From contig NZ_JALAHD010000175.1 of the NCBI RefSeq assembly GCF_022712095.1, positions 1 through 40,211 of the forward strand: 40,211 nt of DNA. The letters are read 5' to 3'. Positions 19,763 to 30,230 of this stretch are shown piece by piece; position 1 is the first letter of the stretch; each line of letters begins with the position of its first letter. Both the position numbers and the translations under genes were made by a program. The notes below the pieces were generated by a model, which saw nothing but the letters and a program-made list of their open reading frames with translations, did not search any database and was not told the origin of the DNA. Source of the DNA: Chryseobacterium sp. GTDB lineage: Bacteria; Bacteroidota; Bacteroidia; Flavobacteriales; Weeksellaceae.

Positions 19763-20965
19763 TTATTTTAAATACTGAGTTTCAATGAAATTAAATATGT
19801 CTTTAGCTACCTCTGTTTTGGATTTAAGATCAAATTCCTCTTTACCGGTTTTAGTGAATATTTTTATTTTATTCGTATCTTTTCTAAAGCCTGCCCCTTC
19901 ATCTCTGAGAGAGTTAAGAATGATCATGTCAAGGTTTTTCTTTTCGAGTTTCCCTTTGGCATTTTCTTCTTCATTCTGGGTTTCCAATGCAAATCCGACT
20001 AAAAACTGATTCACTTTCTTCTCCCCCATTGTTTTAAGAATATCAGGATTCTTTACCAGCTCTATAATTAGATGCTCATCATTTTTCTTGATTTTTTCTT
20101 TAGCAACCTCTTTGGGAGCATAATCTGCAACAGCTGCACTACCAATAGCAATATCCACTTTTTCATAGAATTGAAATACTTTCTCCAACATTTCTTTTGC
20201 CGAAACGACTCTAAAAAGTTCAATATTTTTATGAACGGCTTTTTGCGAGCTTGGACCTGAAATCAGAATTACCCTGGCACCTCTTTTAGCAGCTTCTTCT
20301 GCTAACGAAAATCCCATTTTTCCTGAAGAATGGTTTCCTATAAATCTCACAGGATCAATAGCTTCATAGGTAGGACCGGCTGTGATCAAAACTGTTTTTC
20401 CTTCAAAATTGTTATTTTTTTCCGAATCTAAAAATGCTTCTATAATTTCAGAGACTGTTTCCGGTTCTGCCATTCGGCCCTGCCCTGTTAATCCACTTGC
20501 CAGTTCTCCCTTTTCAGCAGGAATCACTATATGACCAAAGTCTTCTGCGAGTTCAAGATTTTGTCTGGTAGAAGGATGCTGATACATATCCAAATCCATT
20601 GCAGGAGCTATAAAAACAGGACATTTTGCTGACATATAGGTAGCTATGACAAGATTATCACATATCCCGTGTACCATTTTAGCTAATGTATTGGCTGTAC
20701 ACGGAGCCACAATCATTACATCCGCCCATAGTGCCAACTCCACATGACTATTCCAGGTACCGTTTTCACCATAAAAATCGGAATATACAGGATTCTTAGA
20801 TAAAGTAGCAAGGCTCAGTTTAGTTACAAAATTTTCTGAATCCGGTGTCATTATCACCCGAACGTCTGCTCCTTTTTTTATAAAATCCCTGATTAAAAAA
20901 TGAATTTTATATGCAGCAATTCCTCCTGTAACAGCGATGAGAATCTTTTTCCCTGAAATACTCAT
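19763..20965 (-). CDS. coaBC: Bifunctional phosphopantothenoylcysteine decarboxylase/phosphopantothenate-cysteine ligase
   Basis: GKKILIAVTGGIAAYK, APAMDLDMY, ITAGPTYEAIDPVRFIGNHSSGKMG. Confidence 0.97.
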   Translation of the reverse strand: MSISGKKILIAVTGGIAAYKIHFLIRDFIKKGADVRVIMTPDSENFVTKLSLATLSKNPVYSDFYGENGTWNSHVELALWADVMIVAPCTANTLAKMVHGICDNLVIATYMSAKCPVFIAPAMDLDMYQHPSTRQNLELAEDFGHIVIPAEKGELASGLTGQGRMAEPETVSEIIEAFLDSEKNNNFEGKTVLITAGPTYEAIDPVRFIGNHSSGKMGFSLAEEAAKRGARVILISGPSSQKAVHKNIELFRVVSAKEMLEKVFQFYEKVDIAIGSAAVADYAPKEVAKEKIKKNDEHLIIELVKNPDILKTMGEKKVNQFLVGFALETQNEEENAKGKLEKKNLDMIILNSLRDEGAGFRKDTNKIKIFTKTGKEEFDLKSKTEVAKDIFNFIETQYLK

Positions 20966-21027
20966 GTAGTTTATTTTTTTAAAAGACTAAATTACTTAAT
21001 TTTTCTTATACCTGTCGACCATAAATA

Positions 21028-21068
21028 ATAAAGGTCATAGAAAGAATAGCTCCTCCTATGACCTTTAT
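21028..21068. terminator. Hairpin ATAAAGGTCATAG-N15-CTATGACCTTTAT between the RpoZ-like gene and coaBC
   Basis: 13-bp perfect arms 21028-21040 and 21056-21068. Confidence 0.65.
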
Positions 21069-21084
21069 GTATAAAATACAGATA

Positions 21085-21411
21085 CTATTTTTGTCTGTCT
21101 TCTGTCTTTCTGAAATAAACTTCTTCATCCAACCATTCCTGAATAGCAATAGAAGTTGGCTTTGGAAGTTTCTCATAGTGCTTAGATATTTCTATCTGCT
21201 CTCTGTTTTCAAAAACTTCTTCCAAGGTAGAATTATGAACAGCAAACTCATCTAATTTGTTATGAAGTTCCGTACGGATCTCCGCATTGATTTGTTCTGC
21301 TCTCTTTCCCATGATAACAATAGCCTCATAGATTGAACCTACTTTATCTTCAATCTTATCTTTATCGTAAGTAATTGTATTTACTTCTGCTTTTGTATCT
21401 TTTACACTCAT
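21085..21411 (-). CDS. DNA-directed RNA polymerase omega-like subunit
   Basis: Small protein with KVGSIYEAIVIMGKRAEQINAEIR, in the bamD-coaBC neighbourhood. Confidence 0.8.
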   Translation of the reverse strand: MSVKDTKAEVNTITYDKDKIEDKVGSIYEAIVIMGKRAEQINAEIRTELHNKLDEFAVHNSTLEEVFENREQIEISKHYEKLPKPTSIAIQEWLDEEVYFRKTEDRQK

Positions 21412-21453
21412 TTTGAGAAAATTATTTTATTTATAAGATGGCAAATTTACAAA

Positions 21454-22449
21454 TTATCTTTGAATTTTGAAAGTAGCTGCAGGAGGTGGTGTATTTAATG
21501 CTGCACTATCTCTCTGAATCTGCATTGCTTTCTTTTCAGCTCCCACCTGTTCTTTTATCTGCTTTTCTGTTTTGCTTCTTTCAGCAAGTTTTTCAGCTTC
21601 TTTTTTTTGCTTTGCAGTTAATGCTGCAATTCTCGCCTCAGTTTGTTTTTTTACAACGGCGAAGTTTTCTTTTTCTTTTTCGAGTTTTCCTCTTAAGTCT
21701 ACAGCAGTCTTGGAGTACTCAGTATCCGGAAGATCTTTTTCAACCTGTCTAGTCCAAGATAGAGCACTTTCAATACGCTCTTCTTTAAGATCATAAACGG
21801 AATTGGTAGCTAACTGATAACGGGATCTTAGTATATAATCATAGATTTTCGGACGCAGTTTGGTACTTGGAAAATCTTCCAATACATTTTCCAAAGCAAC
21901 ATTGGCCGCCTTATATTCTCCCATCTTATAATATTGTCTTGCATTCTCATAAGCTTTAAACTCAAGTTTATAAGACAATTCCTCTACAAGCTGATTGATA
22001 TTTTTTGCCCTTTCAGAGTTTGGATAATTATTGATAAAATCCTGCATCTCATTAATAGCAAGTTCTGTACTGGACTGGTCCAAATTATAATCCATTGATC
22101 CTTCATAATAGCATAAAGCAGACATATAAGCTGCTTCTTCAGCTCTCGGATCTTTTGAAAAGCTTACTGCAAAATTTTTAAACTGATGTCCTGCCAGTTT
22201 ATAGTTTTTATCATAATAGTTTGCATAAGCGGTATTAAATCCAACATTCGGAAAATCGTCTGTTCCTGCTACTAAATTCGCAAGTCTGTCGTATAGAGCC
22301 AGCGCATTTTTCCAATTCTTTTTAGCAAAATTTTCGTTTGCTACTTTTAGAATATAGTTTTTGTCAGCACTCTTCATCGCTTTTTCCTGCTGGCTTGAAC
22401 ATGCTGTAATTACAGCAACCGCAAGAAGACCTAAAATGTATTTTTTCAT
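21454..22449 (-). CDS. bamD: Outer membrane assembly lipoprotein BamD-like
   Basis: Lipoprotein signal (AVAVITACSS), TPR-like repeats, YPNSERAKNINQLVEELSYKLEFKAYENARQYYK. Confidence 0.9.
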   Translation of the reverse strand: MKKYILGLLAVAVITACSSQQEKAMKSADKNYILKVANENFAKKNWKNALALYDRLANLVAGTDDFPNVGFNTAYANYYDKNYKLAGHQFKNFAVSFSKDPRAEEAAYMSALCYYEGSMDYNLDQSSTELAINEMQDFINNYPNSERAKNINQLVEELSYKLEFKAYENARQYYKMGEYKAANVALENVLEDFPSTKLRPKIYDYILRSRYQLATNSVYDLKEERIESALSWTRQVEKDLPDTEYSKTAVDLRGKLEKEKENFAVVKKQTEARIAALTAKQKKEAEKLAERSKTEKQIKEQVGAEKKAMQIQRDSAALNTPPPAATFKIQR

Positions 22450-22552
22450 ATAAAAAATTCAACAGTTTTCGGAATATTATACCGATCTATTAATTTGCAA
22501 AAATAAAGTTTTTTTGCCAATTGATTTTTTTTTATGATTATTTAACGTAATT

Positions 22553-23182
22553 TTAGTCTGCAGCGTATCCCAGAATTGCAAAAACACTTAATAAAAGACT
22601 CATTCTTATCTTTTTTTCAGCTTCTTTAGTGTAAGCCTCTTCGTTTTTGCTGGGAACATAGAGTTCATAAAAATTCTTATTTCTAATCACAAATAAAGTA
22701 GACCCCAGAATCATTGTTAAAATATCCTCAGGCTTAGGTGCAAAAGTAAATACTCCAGATGCAACCCCCTTCTTGATTACTTCTTCAAGCTTTTTCACAA
22801 AGAGTTGGTAAAAATCAAGCAATTCATCTTTCAGATTATCAGTGTGGCGAAGTTCCTGTGTAACAAAACCATGGAAATAATTGTATTTAAACAGTTGGGA
22901 AATAATATATTTTATAATTTCTCTCATTTGCATTTCCGGTTTTCCATCTTTAATGGTATCTGCAAACTCTGAAAAAGTCTCACGTGTCTTTAATACCCTA
23001 TACTGATACAGATAGGACATCATTTTTTCTTTTGATCCGAAATAGTACGAAATCATCGCAACATTAATATTCGCCTTTGAACAGATATCTCTTACGGAGG
23101 TGCCATCATAGCCCTTTTTTGCGATAAGTTCCTCCGCAATATCTAATATGTAGATCTGTTTTTCAGTAAATTTTTTTCTCAT
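22553..23182 (-). CDS. TetR/AcrR family transcriptional regulator
   Basis: N-terminal HTH GYDGTSVRDICSKANINVAMISYYFGSKEKMM. Confidence 0.95.
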   Translation of the reverse strand: MRKKFTEKQIYILDIAEELIAKKGYDGTSVRDICSKANINVAMISYYFGSKEKMMSYLYQYRVLKTRETFSEFADTIKDGKPEMQMREIIKYIISQLFKYNYFHGFVTQELRHTDNLKDELLDFYQLFVKKLEEVIKKGVASGVFTFAPKPEDILTMILGSTLFVIRNKNFYELYVPSKNEEAYTKEAEKKIRMSLLLSVFAILGYAAD

Positions 23183-23404
23183 GAAATGCGCTAATTTGAG
23201 TAAAGTTATGACTTTTTACCATAACAATAAACTTATGTCAAAGTAATTTTCAATTTTACAAAAAAAACACCTAATTTATACCACTATTAAATAAAAAAAT
23301 AAATAACATCCATAGATTTAATTAATTAAAACAAACAACACACAGCAAGTACCTATAATTAAATTAATTTTAAAAATTCCATCTAAATTATAGTATTTTT
23401 GGAT

Positions 23405-24034
23405 ATGATTTTTTTTGATTTTCATCATCACCATAAAAATATTTCTTATGGAATTTACAATTTAAATGTAGAGGACATTCCATCTGACATCCCCTATTCA
23501 GCGGGAATTCACCCACAGGACATCTCTACGCATTCCATTGCAAACCAACTCAATTGGCTATATTCCGTAGCCTCTTCAGAAAATTGCATTGCTATTGGAG
23601 AATGCGGTTTAGACGGTTTGATTTCAGTAGATATGAATCTTCAGGAAGAGGTGTTTTTTAAACAGATCGAATTTTCAAATGAGATAAAGAAACCATTGAT
23701 TATTCATTGTGTCCGAAAATATTATGAGGTTATTTCTTATAAAAAAAAATCAAAGCAAGCCATGATTATCCATGGTTTTAATAAAAAACAATCTATTGCC
23801 GAAGATCTCCTGAAAAATAATTTCTATTTAAGTTTTGGAAAAGCTGTTTTGTATAATTTATCTTTGCAAAATACTTTAAAAATTGTCCCTTTAGATAAAA
23901 TCTTTTTAGAGACTGATGATCAGGCTTTTGAGATTAAAGATTTATATCAGAAAGTAGCTGAAATAAAGGACATTTCTATAGAGAAACTTAATTTACAGAT
24001 TTTAGAAAATTTAGATACGATAAAAAATGGATAA
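23405..24034 (+). CDS. TatD-like metal-dependent hydrolase (ATG at 23405)
   Basis: FDFHHHH, AGIHPQD, AIGECGLDG, PLIIHCVRKYYEV, IFLETDD. Confidence 0.85.
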   Translation: MIFFDFHHHHKNISYGIYNLNVEDIPSDIPYSAGIHPQDISTHSIANQLNWLYSVASSENCIAIGECGLDGLISVDMNLQEEVFFKQIEFSNEIKKPLIIHCVRKYYEVISYKKKSKQAMIIHGFNKKQSIAEDLLKNNFYLSFGKAVLYNLSLQNTLKIVPLDKIFLETDDQAFEIKDLYQKVAEIKDISIEKLNLQILENLDTIKNG

Positions 24035-24752
24035 ATTTTGGCTGGAGAGAACGGAACTGCTGATTAAAGAGGAGGGGCTCACCAAATTAAATAAAGCCTC
24101 AGTTCTTGTTGTTGGTTTAGGAGGAGTAGGTTCTTTTGCTGCTGAATTTCTGGCAAGAGCAGGAGTAGGCCATATGACAATTATAGATGGGGATACGGTA
24201 GATATCACCAATATCAACCGACAGCTTCCGGCCTTACACTCTACTATAGGGCAACATAAGGTAGAAGTAGTAGCAGAAAGACTGTTAGATATCAATCCTC
24301 AGCTTAATCTTATTAAAATCAATGAGTTTCTGAACCCGGAAAGAATGGATGAAGTATTGGATTCCGGAAAGTTTGATTATATCCTGGACTGTATTGATAG
24401 CGTAACTCCCAAGCTATGTCTCATCAAAGCAGCACGAAAAAGAAAAATAAAGCTGATAAGCTCCATGGGAGCCGGAGGAAAGACCGACCCCAGTAAAGTA
24501 ATGGTAAGAGACATCAGTAAAACACATAATTGTTTCTTAGCAAAACAGGTCAGAAAAAGGCTCAAAAAAGAAAATATCCACAAAGGGTTCCGATGTGTAT
24601 TTTCCAATGAATTACAGAAGGAAGAAAGTCTGAAAATGACAGACGGTAGTAATTTTAAAAAATCATTTTACGGAACAATCAGTTTCATTCCTGCTGTTTT
24701 CGGATTGTATGCTGCTGCCGAAGTAATCAATTATTTAGTGAAAAAAGACTGA
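24027..24752 (+). CDS. tcdA: tRNA threonylcarbamoyladenosine dehydratase (ThiF/E1-like)
   Basis: VVGLGGVGSFAAEFLARAGVG, DGDTVDITNINRQLPAL; overlaps the upstream ORF by 8 nt. Confidence 0.93.
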   Translation: MDKFWLERTELLIKEEGLTKLNKASVLVVGLGGVGSFAAEFLARAGVGHMTIIDGDTVDITNINRQLPALHSTIGQHKVEVVAERLLDINPQLNLIKINEFLNPERMDEVLDSGKFDYILDCIDSVTPKLCLIKAARKRKIKLISSMGAGGKTDPSKVMVRDISKTHNCFLAKQVRKRLKKENIHKGFRCVFSNELQKEESLKMTDGSNFKKSFYGTISFIPAVFGLYAAAEVINYLVKKD

Positions 24753-25126
24753 TGCATCACTCACGATATACCCGAAAGGAAAAATTAAAAAAAACCAATG
24801 AAATCTCTTTACTTTTTGAAAAGGGAAAATGGAAAACGAGTGGAAATCTGAGAATTATCAATTTAAGAAATACAGAGGATCTTTCTTTAGAAAATACAAA
24901 ATTCGGCGTTTCCGTGTCTAAAAGATATTTCAAAAAAGCAGTTCACAGAAACAGAATAAAGAGATTATTAAGAGAGGCTTATCGTTTAAATAAAGATCTA
25001 TTTAAAGAAGCATTCGGAGAGAAAACGATTGCTATGCTTTTTTGGGCATCTTCGGAAATACCAACTGGTTTTCAGGAGGTTGAAAGCCAGTTTATCAAAC
25101 TTTGTTCTTCGGTTAAAAAAAATTAG
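24752..25126 (+). CDS. rnpA: Ribonuclease P protein component
   Basis: KFGVSVSKRYFKKAVHRNRIKRLLREAYR motif; ATG overlaps the tcdA stop by 1 nt. Confidence 0.95.
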   Translation: MHHSRYTRKEKLKKTNEISLLFEKGKWKTSGNLRIINLRNTEDLSLENTKFGVSVSKRYFKKAVHRNRIKRLLREAYRLNKDLFKEAFGEKTIAMLFWASSEIPTGFQEVESQFIKLCSSVKKN

Positions 25127-25176
25127 TTATCCGGGCAGTTTTCGTAACTTGGGAAAAACTTTAATCTGAAGAAATC

Positions 25177-25776
25177 ATGTTAGACCACGTTTCCTATTTC
25201 AATTATATTTTAGGAGCTTTTATCGGTATTGGCTTAGCCGCTGCAACGGGATTCAGGGTATTCCTTCCTATGTTCGCCGTAAGCCTTGCCTCTTATTTCA
25301 ACTGGATCCCAATAAATGAGCAGTTTGAATGGTTAGCCAGTCTCCCGACTCTTATCACTACAGGAATTGCAACGGTTGTTGAGATCCTTGCCTATTACAT
25401 TCCTTATGTAGATCATTTACTGGACAGTCTTTCTGTTCCTTTAGCAACTATCGCTGGATCTGTTTTATTTGCCAGCCAGTTTGCAGATCTGGGAACTTTT
25501 CCTCAGTGGGCATTAGCATTAATTGCAGGTGGCGGAACGGCTGCTACTATCAGTTCAGGGTTTGCCGGATTAAGAGCAGCTTCTACAGCGACAACAGGGG
25601 GGCTGGGAAATCCTATAGTAGGAACAACTGAAACCGCAGGGGCCGGCCTAATGGCAATTATGGCAATGGTTTTGCCTGTCCTGGCTGCTATATTTGCTGT
25701 TATCCTCATCGTGTTAGTCTGGGTGTATGGCCGTAAAATATGGAGAAAGCTAAAGACAAATAAGAATAATAAGTAA
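25177..25776 (+). CDS. DUF4126-like membrane protein
   Basis: Gly/Ala-rich polytopic protein (GIGLAAATGFRVFLPMFAVSLAS). Confidence 0.8.
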   Translation: MLDHVSYFNYILGAFIGIGLAAATGFRVFLPMFAVSLASYFNWIPINEQFEWLASLPTLITTGIATVVEILAYYIPYVDHLLDSLSVPLATIAGSVLFASQFADLGTFPQWALALIAGGGTAATISSGFAGLRAASTATTGGLGNPIVGTTETAGAGLMAIMAMVLPVLAAIFAVILIVLVWVYGRKIWRKLKTNKNNK

Positions 25777-25779
25777 TAA

Positions 25780-25810
25780 AAAATGGACAAGAATTTTTCT
25801 TGTCCATTTT
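25780..25810. terminator. Bidirectional terminator AAAATGGACAAGAA-TTT-TTCTTGTCCATTTT
   Basis: 14-bp perfect arms between convergent genes. Confidence 0.85.
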
Positions 25811-25840
25811 AGTATTTTTTTGCTTTACTTCAGTATTTAT

Positions 25841-27622
25841 TTACTCTTTATTTCCTCCACGGATTGTTTTGATTTCCTGAATTTTACCTTCAAAATAGTC
25901 TTTTCTTTCAGGATACTTTTTCACTAATATATGGAAAGCATTTGTCGCTTTTGTATATAGTTTCTGTTCAAGATAAAGATTTGCTAGGGTCTCAGTCATT
26001 AAATGTGAAATATCATCCGTTTTTTCCTTTACAACATAGTTGTTCTCGTCCTTCAGCTGAGTGATTTTAGGATTATTTTCAATAAAAGAATCAATGGCTT
26101 TAATCTTATTCTGGGCTTTTTCTTTTTCTATTTCCTCTGTACGGTCAATCTTCAGCCAGCTTTGCCATGTATTGATAAATCCGGGAATATTACTGTCTGA
26201 AGAAATCGGCTCTGTAGCGGCATGCTGTTTAGTTTCCTCCGGCTGCTCCTTCTCTTCTTCTTTATTAATTCTTAAACTCGAAATATCTGAACCAAAGAAA
26301 GACACATTCATTACCGGAACATCTGTTTCTTCCACTTCTATAACATTCTCTTCTTCTTTTTCTTCATTTACTTCTGCAACAGGTTCCTCTTTTTGAGAGA
26401 TTTTCGATAAAGCTTCTTTTTGTTCAGCTTCAGGAGCTTCCTTTAACTGAGTCTCCTTTTCTTTCTCCTGAACGGGCACAGGCATTTCTATTTTATTGAT
26501 GAAAGAATCCGGAATATTTGACTCTAATACCATAGGTTTCCATGTAGACTTTACCTCTTGGGTATCAGACAGTTTACCTTTATCCTCTTCAATAAGTTCT
26601 ATTTCCTTAATCTCATCACTTTTACTTTCATTTCCCCTGTCAGATATCTTATTATCAGGCTGGATATCTACTTTAGGTTTTTCGGAAGGTCTTAGTGTTT
26701 CCACATGAAAACTCTGGGTATCAGCAAAGCTAATTTCATGGCTTTCTGACTCTTCTTTCTCCCTTTCTTTTTCAGAAATAGACCCTTTACTCATCTTCAT
26801 CTTTTTTTCCACTTCGTCGATAAGTCTTCTCATTTCCTCCTCATGTTTATTAACATTGGGTTGAGAAATTTCCGATTGCATGGATTCCGTTTCATTCGTT
26901 GTCTGAATCTTAACATCCGGTAAAAAAGAATCCGTTCCATGAAAGCTCAGCTCTGAACCATCATTGATCTCTGTCTTTTCTGCTTCTGTAGAAATTTCTT
27001 CTTCGTTGATAATTACTTCAGGGGTTACTTCCTCTTCAACCTCATTAGTAATCTCCTGCTGATTCTCAACTATTGCTTTCTCTTCATCTTCTATAACTTC
27101 TTTTTCCTTTTTTTGAGTGACAATTACTCCGGATTCTAAAGTAGACTCCAGATCAATTGTTTCTGAATGGTCTTCCTCTAAAAAGTTTTCTTCCCCTTCA
27201 AAAAGTATCCTGTTTCTTTCCCCATTTACATATATCAGCTTATTTTGAGGAGGTATATTGTGAATAGGAATCTGTTTTTGATCTTCCTGTGTAGGTGTTT
27301 TTTCAGCCAGAGGTTCTTCTTCCTGAATGGGAACAGGCTCTATAACAGCTTTCTTCTCTTGTTCTATTATAACGGGTTTCTGAATTTCCGGAATTTTACC
27401 ATTGATCAGCTGATAAAGAATCTTCTTCTCCGTAGTATAGGCTGCAGTAACGGAAAGCTCTTTCTGATAATTTTCCTGATCAAATAAGTGAACACCATAC
27501 AAATGAAGTGCTCTGATGTTTTGAATATATGGGAATGAATCTATTTCTCCTTTCAGAAGCTGAATATCTTCCGGCTGGATATTTTTCGGGTCCTTTAATA
27601 ATTCTAAAACTCTGGAATTCAT
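25841..27622 (-). CDS. TPR-like protein with long Glu-rich low-complexity centre
   Basis: N- and C-terminal helical regions (LANLYLEQKLYTKATNAFHILVKKYPERKDYF) flanking about 350 aa rich in E/K. Confidence 0.8.
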   Translation of the reverse strand: MNSRVLELLKDPKNIQPEDIQLLKGEIDSFPYIQNIRALHLYGVHLFDQENYQKELSVTAAYTTEKKILYQLINGKIPEIQKPVIIEQEKKAVIEPVPIQEEEPLAEKTPTQEDQKQIPIHNIPPQNKLIYVNGERNRILFEGEENFLEEDHSETIDLESTLESGVIVTQKKEKEVIEDEEKAIVENQQEITNEVEEEVTPEVIINEEEISTEAEKTEINDGSELSFHGTDSFLPDVKIQTTNETESMQSEISQPNVNKHEEEMRRLIDEVEKKMKMSKGSISEKEREKEESESHEISFADTQSFHVETLRPSEKPKVDIQPDNKISDRGNESKSDEIKEIELIEEDKGKLSDTQEVKSTWKPMVLESNIPDSFINKIEMPVPVQEKEKETQLKEAPEAEQKEALSKISQKEEPVAEVNEEKEEENVIEVEETDVPVMNVSFFGSDISSLRINKEEEKEQPEETKQHAATEPISSDSNIPGFINTWQSWLKIDRTEEIEKEKAQNKIKAIDSFIENNPKITQLKDENNYVVKEKTDDISHLMTETLANLYLEQKLYTKATNAFHILVKKYPERKDYFEGKIQEIKTIRGGNKE

Positions 27623-27623
27623 C

Positions 27624-28166
27624 TTACCAATTTGCTACAATATCGTTAAATATCTTATTAATAATCCTTTCATTTACAATCTTCACCTGGGAGTTTTCAA
27701 TATCACTCTGAGACAAACTGCTGTTAAATACAGCCTCATCAGAATAAGTTCTGTCAAAGCTGAGATCAGGATGAAGTTTATTTTCATAATGAACTTTTAC
27801 AGTGATTGTAAGTTTATTCTGAGACTCCTGCACAGTTCCTCCTGTACTGGTCGTCGTTGTTGTTGAGCTAATTGTCGTAGGGGTAATTGAATAATCCGTA
27901 ATCTCCCCTTCGATCAAAATATCCGGATTTTCTTTAGTCCCTTTTAACGTGGTTCTCTGTAAGAACCTGTTTTGAATATCTGTAGAAAATTGCTGTGACA
28001 AGGAAGGGTTAACCAAAGCCGCATTGTTTGGAAATTCATTAATCTGAACAGTTTTCTCATCCTTTAGGGAGGACCCCGTAAAGCTATAGCATGATTTCAA
28101 AACACTTAAAGAAAGAAACAAGGCCATTAAAATCCCTAATCTTCCATATTTTTTGTTACTATTCAT
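27624..28166 (-). CDS. lptE: LptE-family LPS assembly lipoprotein
   Basis: Lipoprotein signal LKSCYSFTG; QINEFPNNAALVNPSLSQQFSTDIQNRFLQRT motif. Confidence 0.88.
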   Translation of the reverse strand: MNSNKKYGRLGILMALFLSLSVLKSCYSFTGSSLKDEKTVQINEFPNNAALVNPSLSQQFSTDIQNRFLQRTTLKGTKENPDILIEGEITDYSITPTTISSTTTTTSTGGTVQESQNKLTITVKVHYENKLHPDLSFDRTYSDEAVFNSSLSQSDIENSQVKIVNERIINKIFNDIVANW

Positions 28167-28875
28167 CTTTTTCTTTTAATCCGATTTCTTTGATCTCATC
28201 ATACCCGATTTGCTGAATAGCATCCTCAAAGGCAAAATAATGAGTCGTATAATAATAAGGCATTGTCACTAAAAGCCCAATCCCACAGGCAAGAACCCCA
28301 AGCTGAGCAAGGAAACACACAACAATTGCAAATAAAAATATTAATAATAAATTATTTTTTGTCATGACTTTAGACATATTCCATGCTGTTTTAATATCCG
28401 TTGTTTTATTCAAAGATATTAATCCCGGTATATAAAAACCTTTTAAAGCAAAATAAAATATAGCAAAAATAAAAGCAGCTAAATAAAGAAACATAAACAA
28501 CACCATAAAAACAGATGATGCTTCATTTCCTCCGCCTATTCCCCCCAGTAATCCTGCCATAGGTATAAAGATAAAGAAAGGAATATAAAGAGCAAAAAAT
28601 CCTCCGATAATAATTAACTGCAGTATAAAATACGGCATGAAATCATCGAAATTAAAAATTTCTCCGGCACCCACCATTTCTCCTCTATCTAACTTTTTGC
28701 AATATTTATAAAAGTTACCCATTGCCAAAAGCCCGCAAAGGGGGATTATTGCCATAATCATACAAAAGAAATAGGCCAATATGAAATTTCCAAAATCTTT
28801 CTTTATAAGTTCTAAACCCTTGCTCAGATAATCATTAAATTTAAACTCCACAGGTTTTACTACGCTTCTCATCAT
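28159..28875 (-). CDS. Polytopic membrane protein of unknown function
   Basis: Several TM segments; overlaps lptE by 8 nt. Confidence 0.75.
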   Translation of the reverse strand: MMRSVVKPVEFKFNDYLSKGLELIKKDFGNFILAYFFCMIMAIIPLCGLLAMGNFYKYCKKLDRGEMVGAGEIFNFDDFMPYFILQLIIIGGFFALYIPFFIFIPMAGLLGGIGGGNEASSVFMVLFMFLYLAAFIFAIFYFALKGFYIPGLISLNKTTDIKTAWNMSKVMTKNNLLLIFLFAIVVCFLAQLGVLACGIGLLVTMPYYYTTHYFAFEDAIQQIGYDEIKEIGLKEKDE

Positions 28876-28899
28876 TTATTTTAAGTTATATATGTTTTT

Positions 28900-30189
28900 T
28901 TAGCTTTCCAAGTTATATTGTTTTATTTTTCTGTATAATGTCCTTTGGGAAATCCCTAATTCTTCTGCGGCTTTATTCCTGCGTCCTTTATGTTTTTCCA
29001 AGGCCTTAACAATAAGATCTTTTTCATTATTCTGAAGAGAGAGGGATTCTGGCTTTTCTTCTTCTATTTCAATATCTTCGATATCTTCATAACTATCATC
29101 AGGATTTGAAATTATGGTAGGATTCTGAACAGTGGTATTATTTCCATTTTCAAAATACAGCAGGGATCCTGAATTGGAAGACTGTGAGGGTTCCTGAGTA
29201 TAGATCCTGTTGATCAGATTTTTTTCCTGATTACTTAAATCTGAAGTGCCTCTGTTCTTGATAAGCTCTGATGTTAAAGACTTTAAATCATTAATATCAT
29301 TTCTCATATCAAAGAGGATTTTATACATGATCTCCCTATCACTGGCAAAATCGTTCTGCTTAGGAGCATTCGGAGTACTTACAACCATAGGAAGATGTGA
29401 TTCCATAGGAATGTATTCCGCCAGCTTTTCAACTGTAATATTTCTTTCTCTTTCTACTACCGTCATTTGCTCCACCAGATTTCTCAGCTGGCGAATATTT
29501 CCGGGAAAAGTATAGCTTTCTATATAATGTACTGCACTGGGTTCCAGTTCTAACTCAGGCATACGGTATTTCTCAGCAAAATCTATAGCAAACTTCCTGA
29601 ATAACAAATGGATATCCCCTTTTCTTTCTCTTAAAGGCGGCATATCTATCTGGACTGTATTCAGACGGTAATAAAGATCTTCACGGAATCTTCCATCCTG
29701 AATAGCTTTCATCATATTAACATTGGTAGCAGCAACAATTCTCACATTCGTTTTTTGGACCTGAGAAGATCCCACTTTCATGAATTCACCGCTTTCCAGC
29801 ACCCTCAAAAGACGGACCTGAGTTTGCAGAGGCAATTCACCCACCTCATCCAAGAAAATAGTTCCCCCATCTGCTACTTCAAAATACCCTTTTCTGGTTG
29901 CTGTAGCTCCCGTAAAGGCACCTTTTTCGTGCCCGAATAATTCTGAATCAATAGTTCCTTCCGGAATTGCTCCACAGTTAACTACAATATAAGGCTGATG
30001 TTTTCTTCGGGATTCTGAATGAATAATTTTAGGAATAAATTCTTTTCCTACTCCACTTTCCCCGATCACAAGGACAGAAATATCTGTTGGTGCTACCTGA
30101 ATAGCTTTTTCCAAAGCTCGGTTTAAAGCCGGATAATTTCCAATGATTCCAAAACGGGTTTTTATATTCTGAAGTTCTGACATGTTCAA
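28900..30189 (-). CDS. Sigma-54-interacting Fis-family transcriptional regulator
   Basis: GESGVGKEFIPKIIH, ELFGHEKGAFTGA, C-terminal Fis-type HTH NKAAEELGISQRTLYRKIKQY. Confidence 0.95.
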   Translation of the reverse strand: MNMSELQNIKTRFGIIGNYPALNRALEKAIQVAPTDISVLVIGESGVGKEFIPKIIHSESRRKHQPYIVVNCGAIPEGTIDSELFGHEKGAFTGATATRKGYFEVADGGTIFLDEVGELPLQTQVRLLRVLESGEFMKVGSSQVQKTNVRIVAATNVNMMKAIQDGRFREDLYYRLNTVQIDMPPLRERKGDIHLLFRKFAIDFAEKYRMPELELEPSAVHYIESYTFPGNIRQLRNLVEQMTVVERERNITVEKLAEYIPMESHLPMVVSTPNAPKQNDFASDREIMYKILFDMRNDINDLKSLTSELIKNRGTSDLSNQEKNLINRIYTQEPSQSSNSGSLLYFENGNNTTVQNPTIISNPDDSYEDIEDIEIEEEKPESLSLQNNEKDLIVKALEKHKGRRNKAAEELGISQRTLYRKIKQYNLES

Positions 30190-30230
30190 TAAGATTTAGT
30201 AGTAATACTATTTGAGCATAACCGGTCAAA

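Noticed and set aside
24011-24295. Antisense ORF opposite tcdA
   Set aside because: Shadow ORF of a clear ThiF-family gene
26061-26396. Antisense Ser/Phe-rich ORFs within 25841-27622
   Set aside because: Artefact of the opposite-strand Glu-rich low-complexity codons
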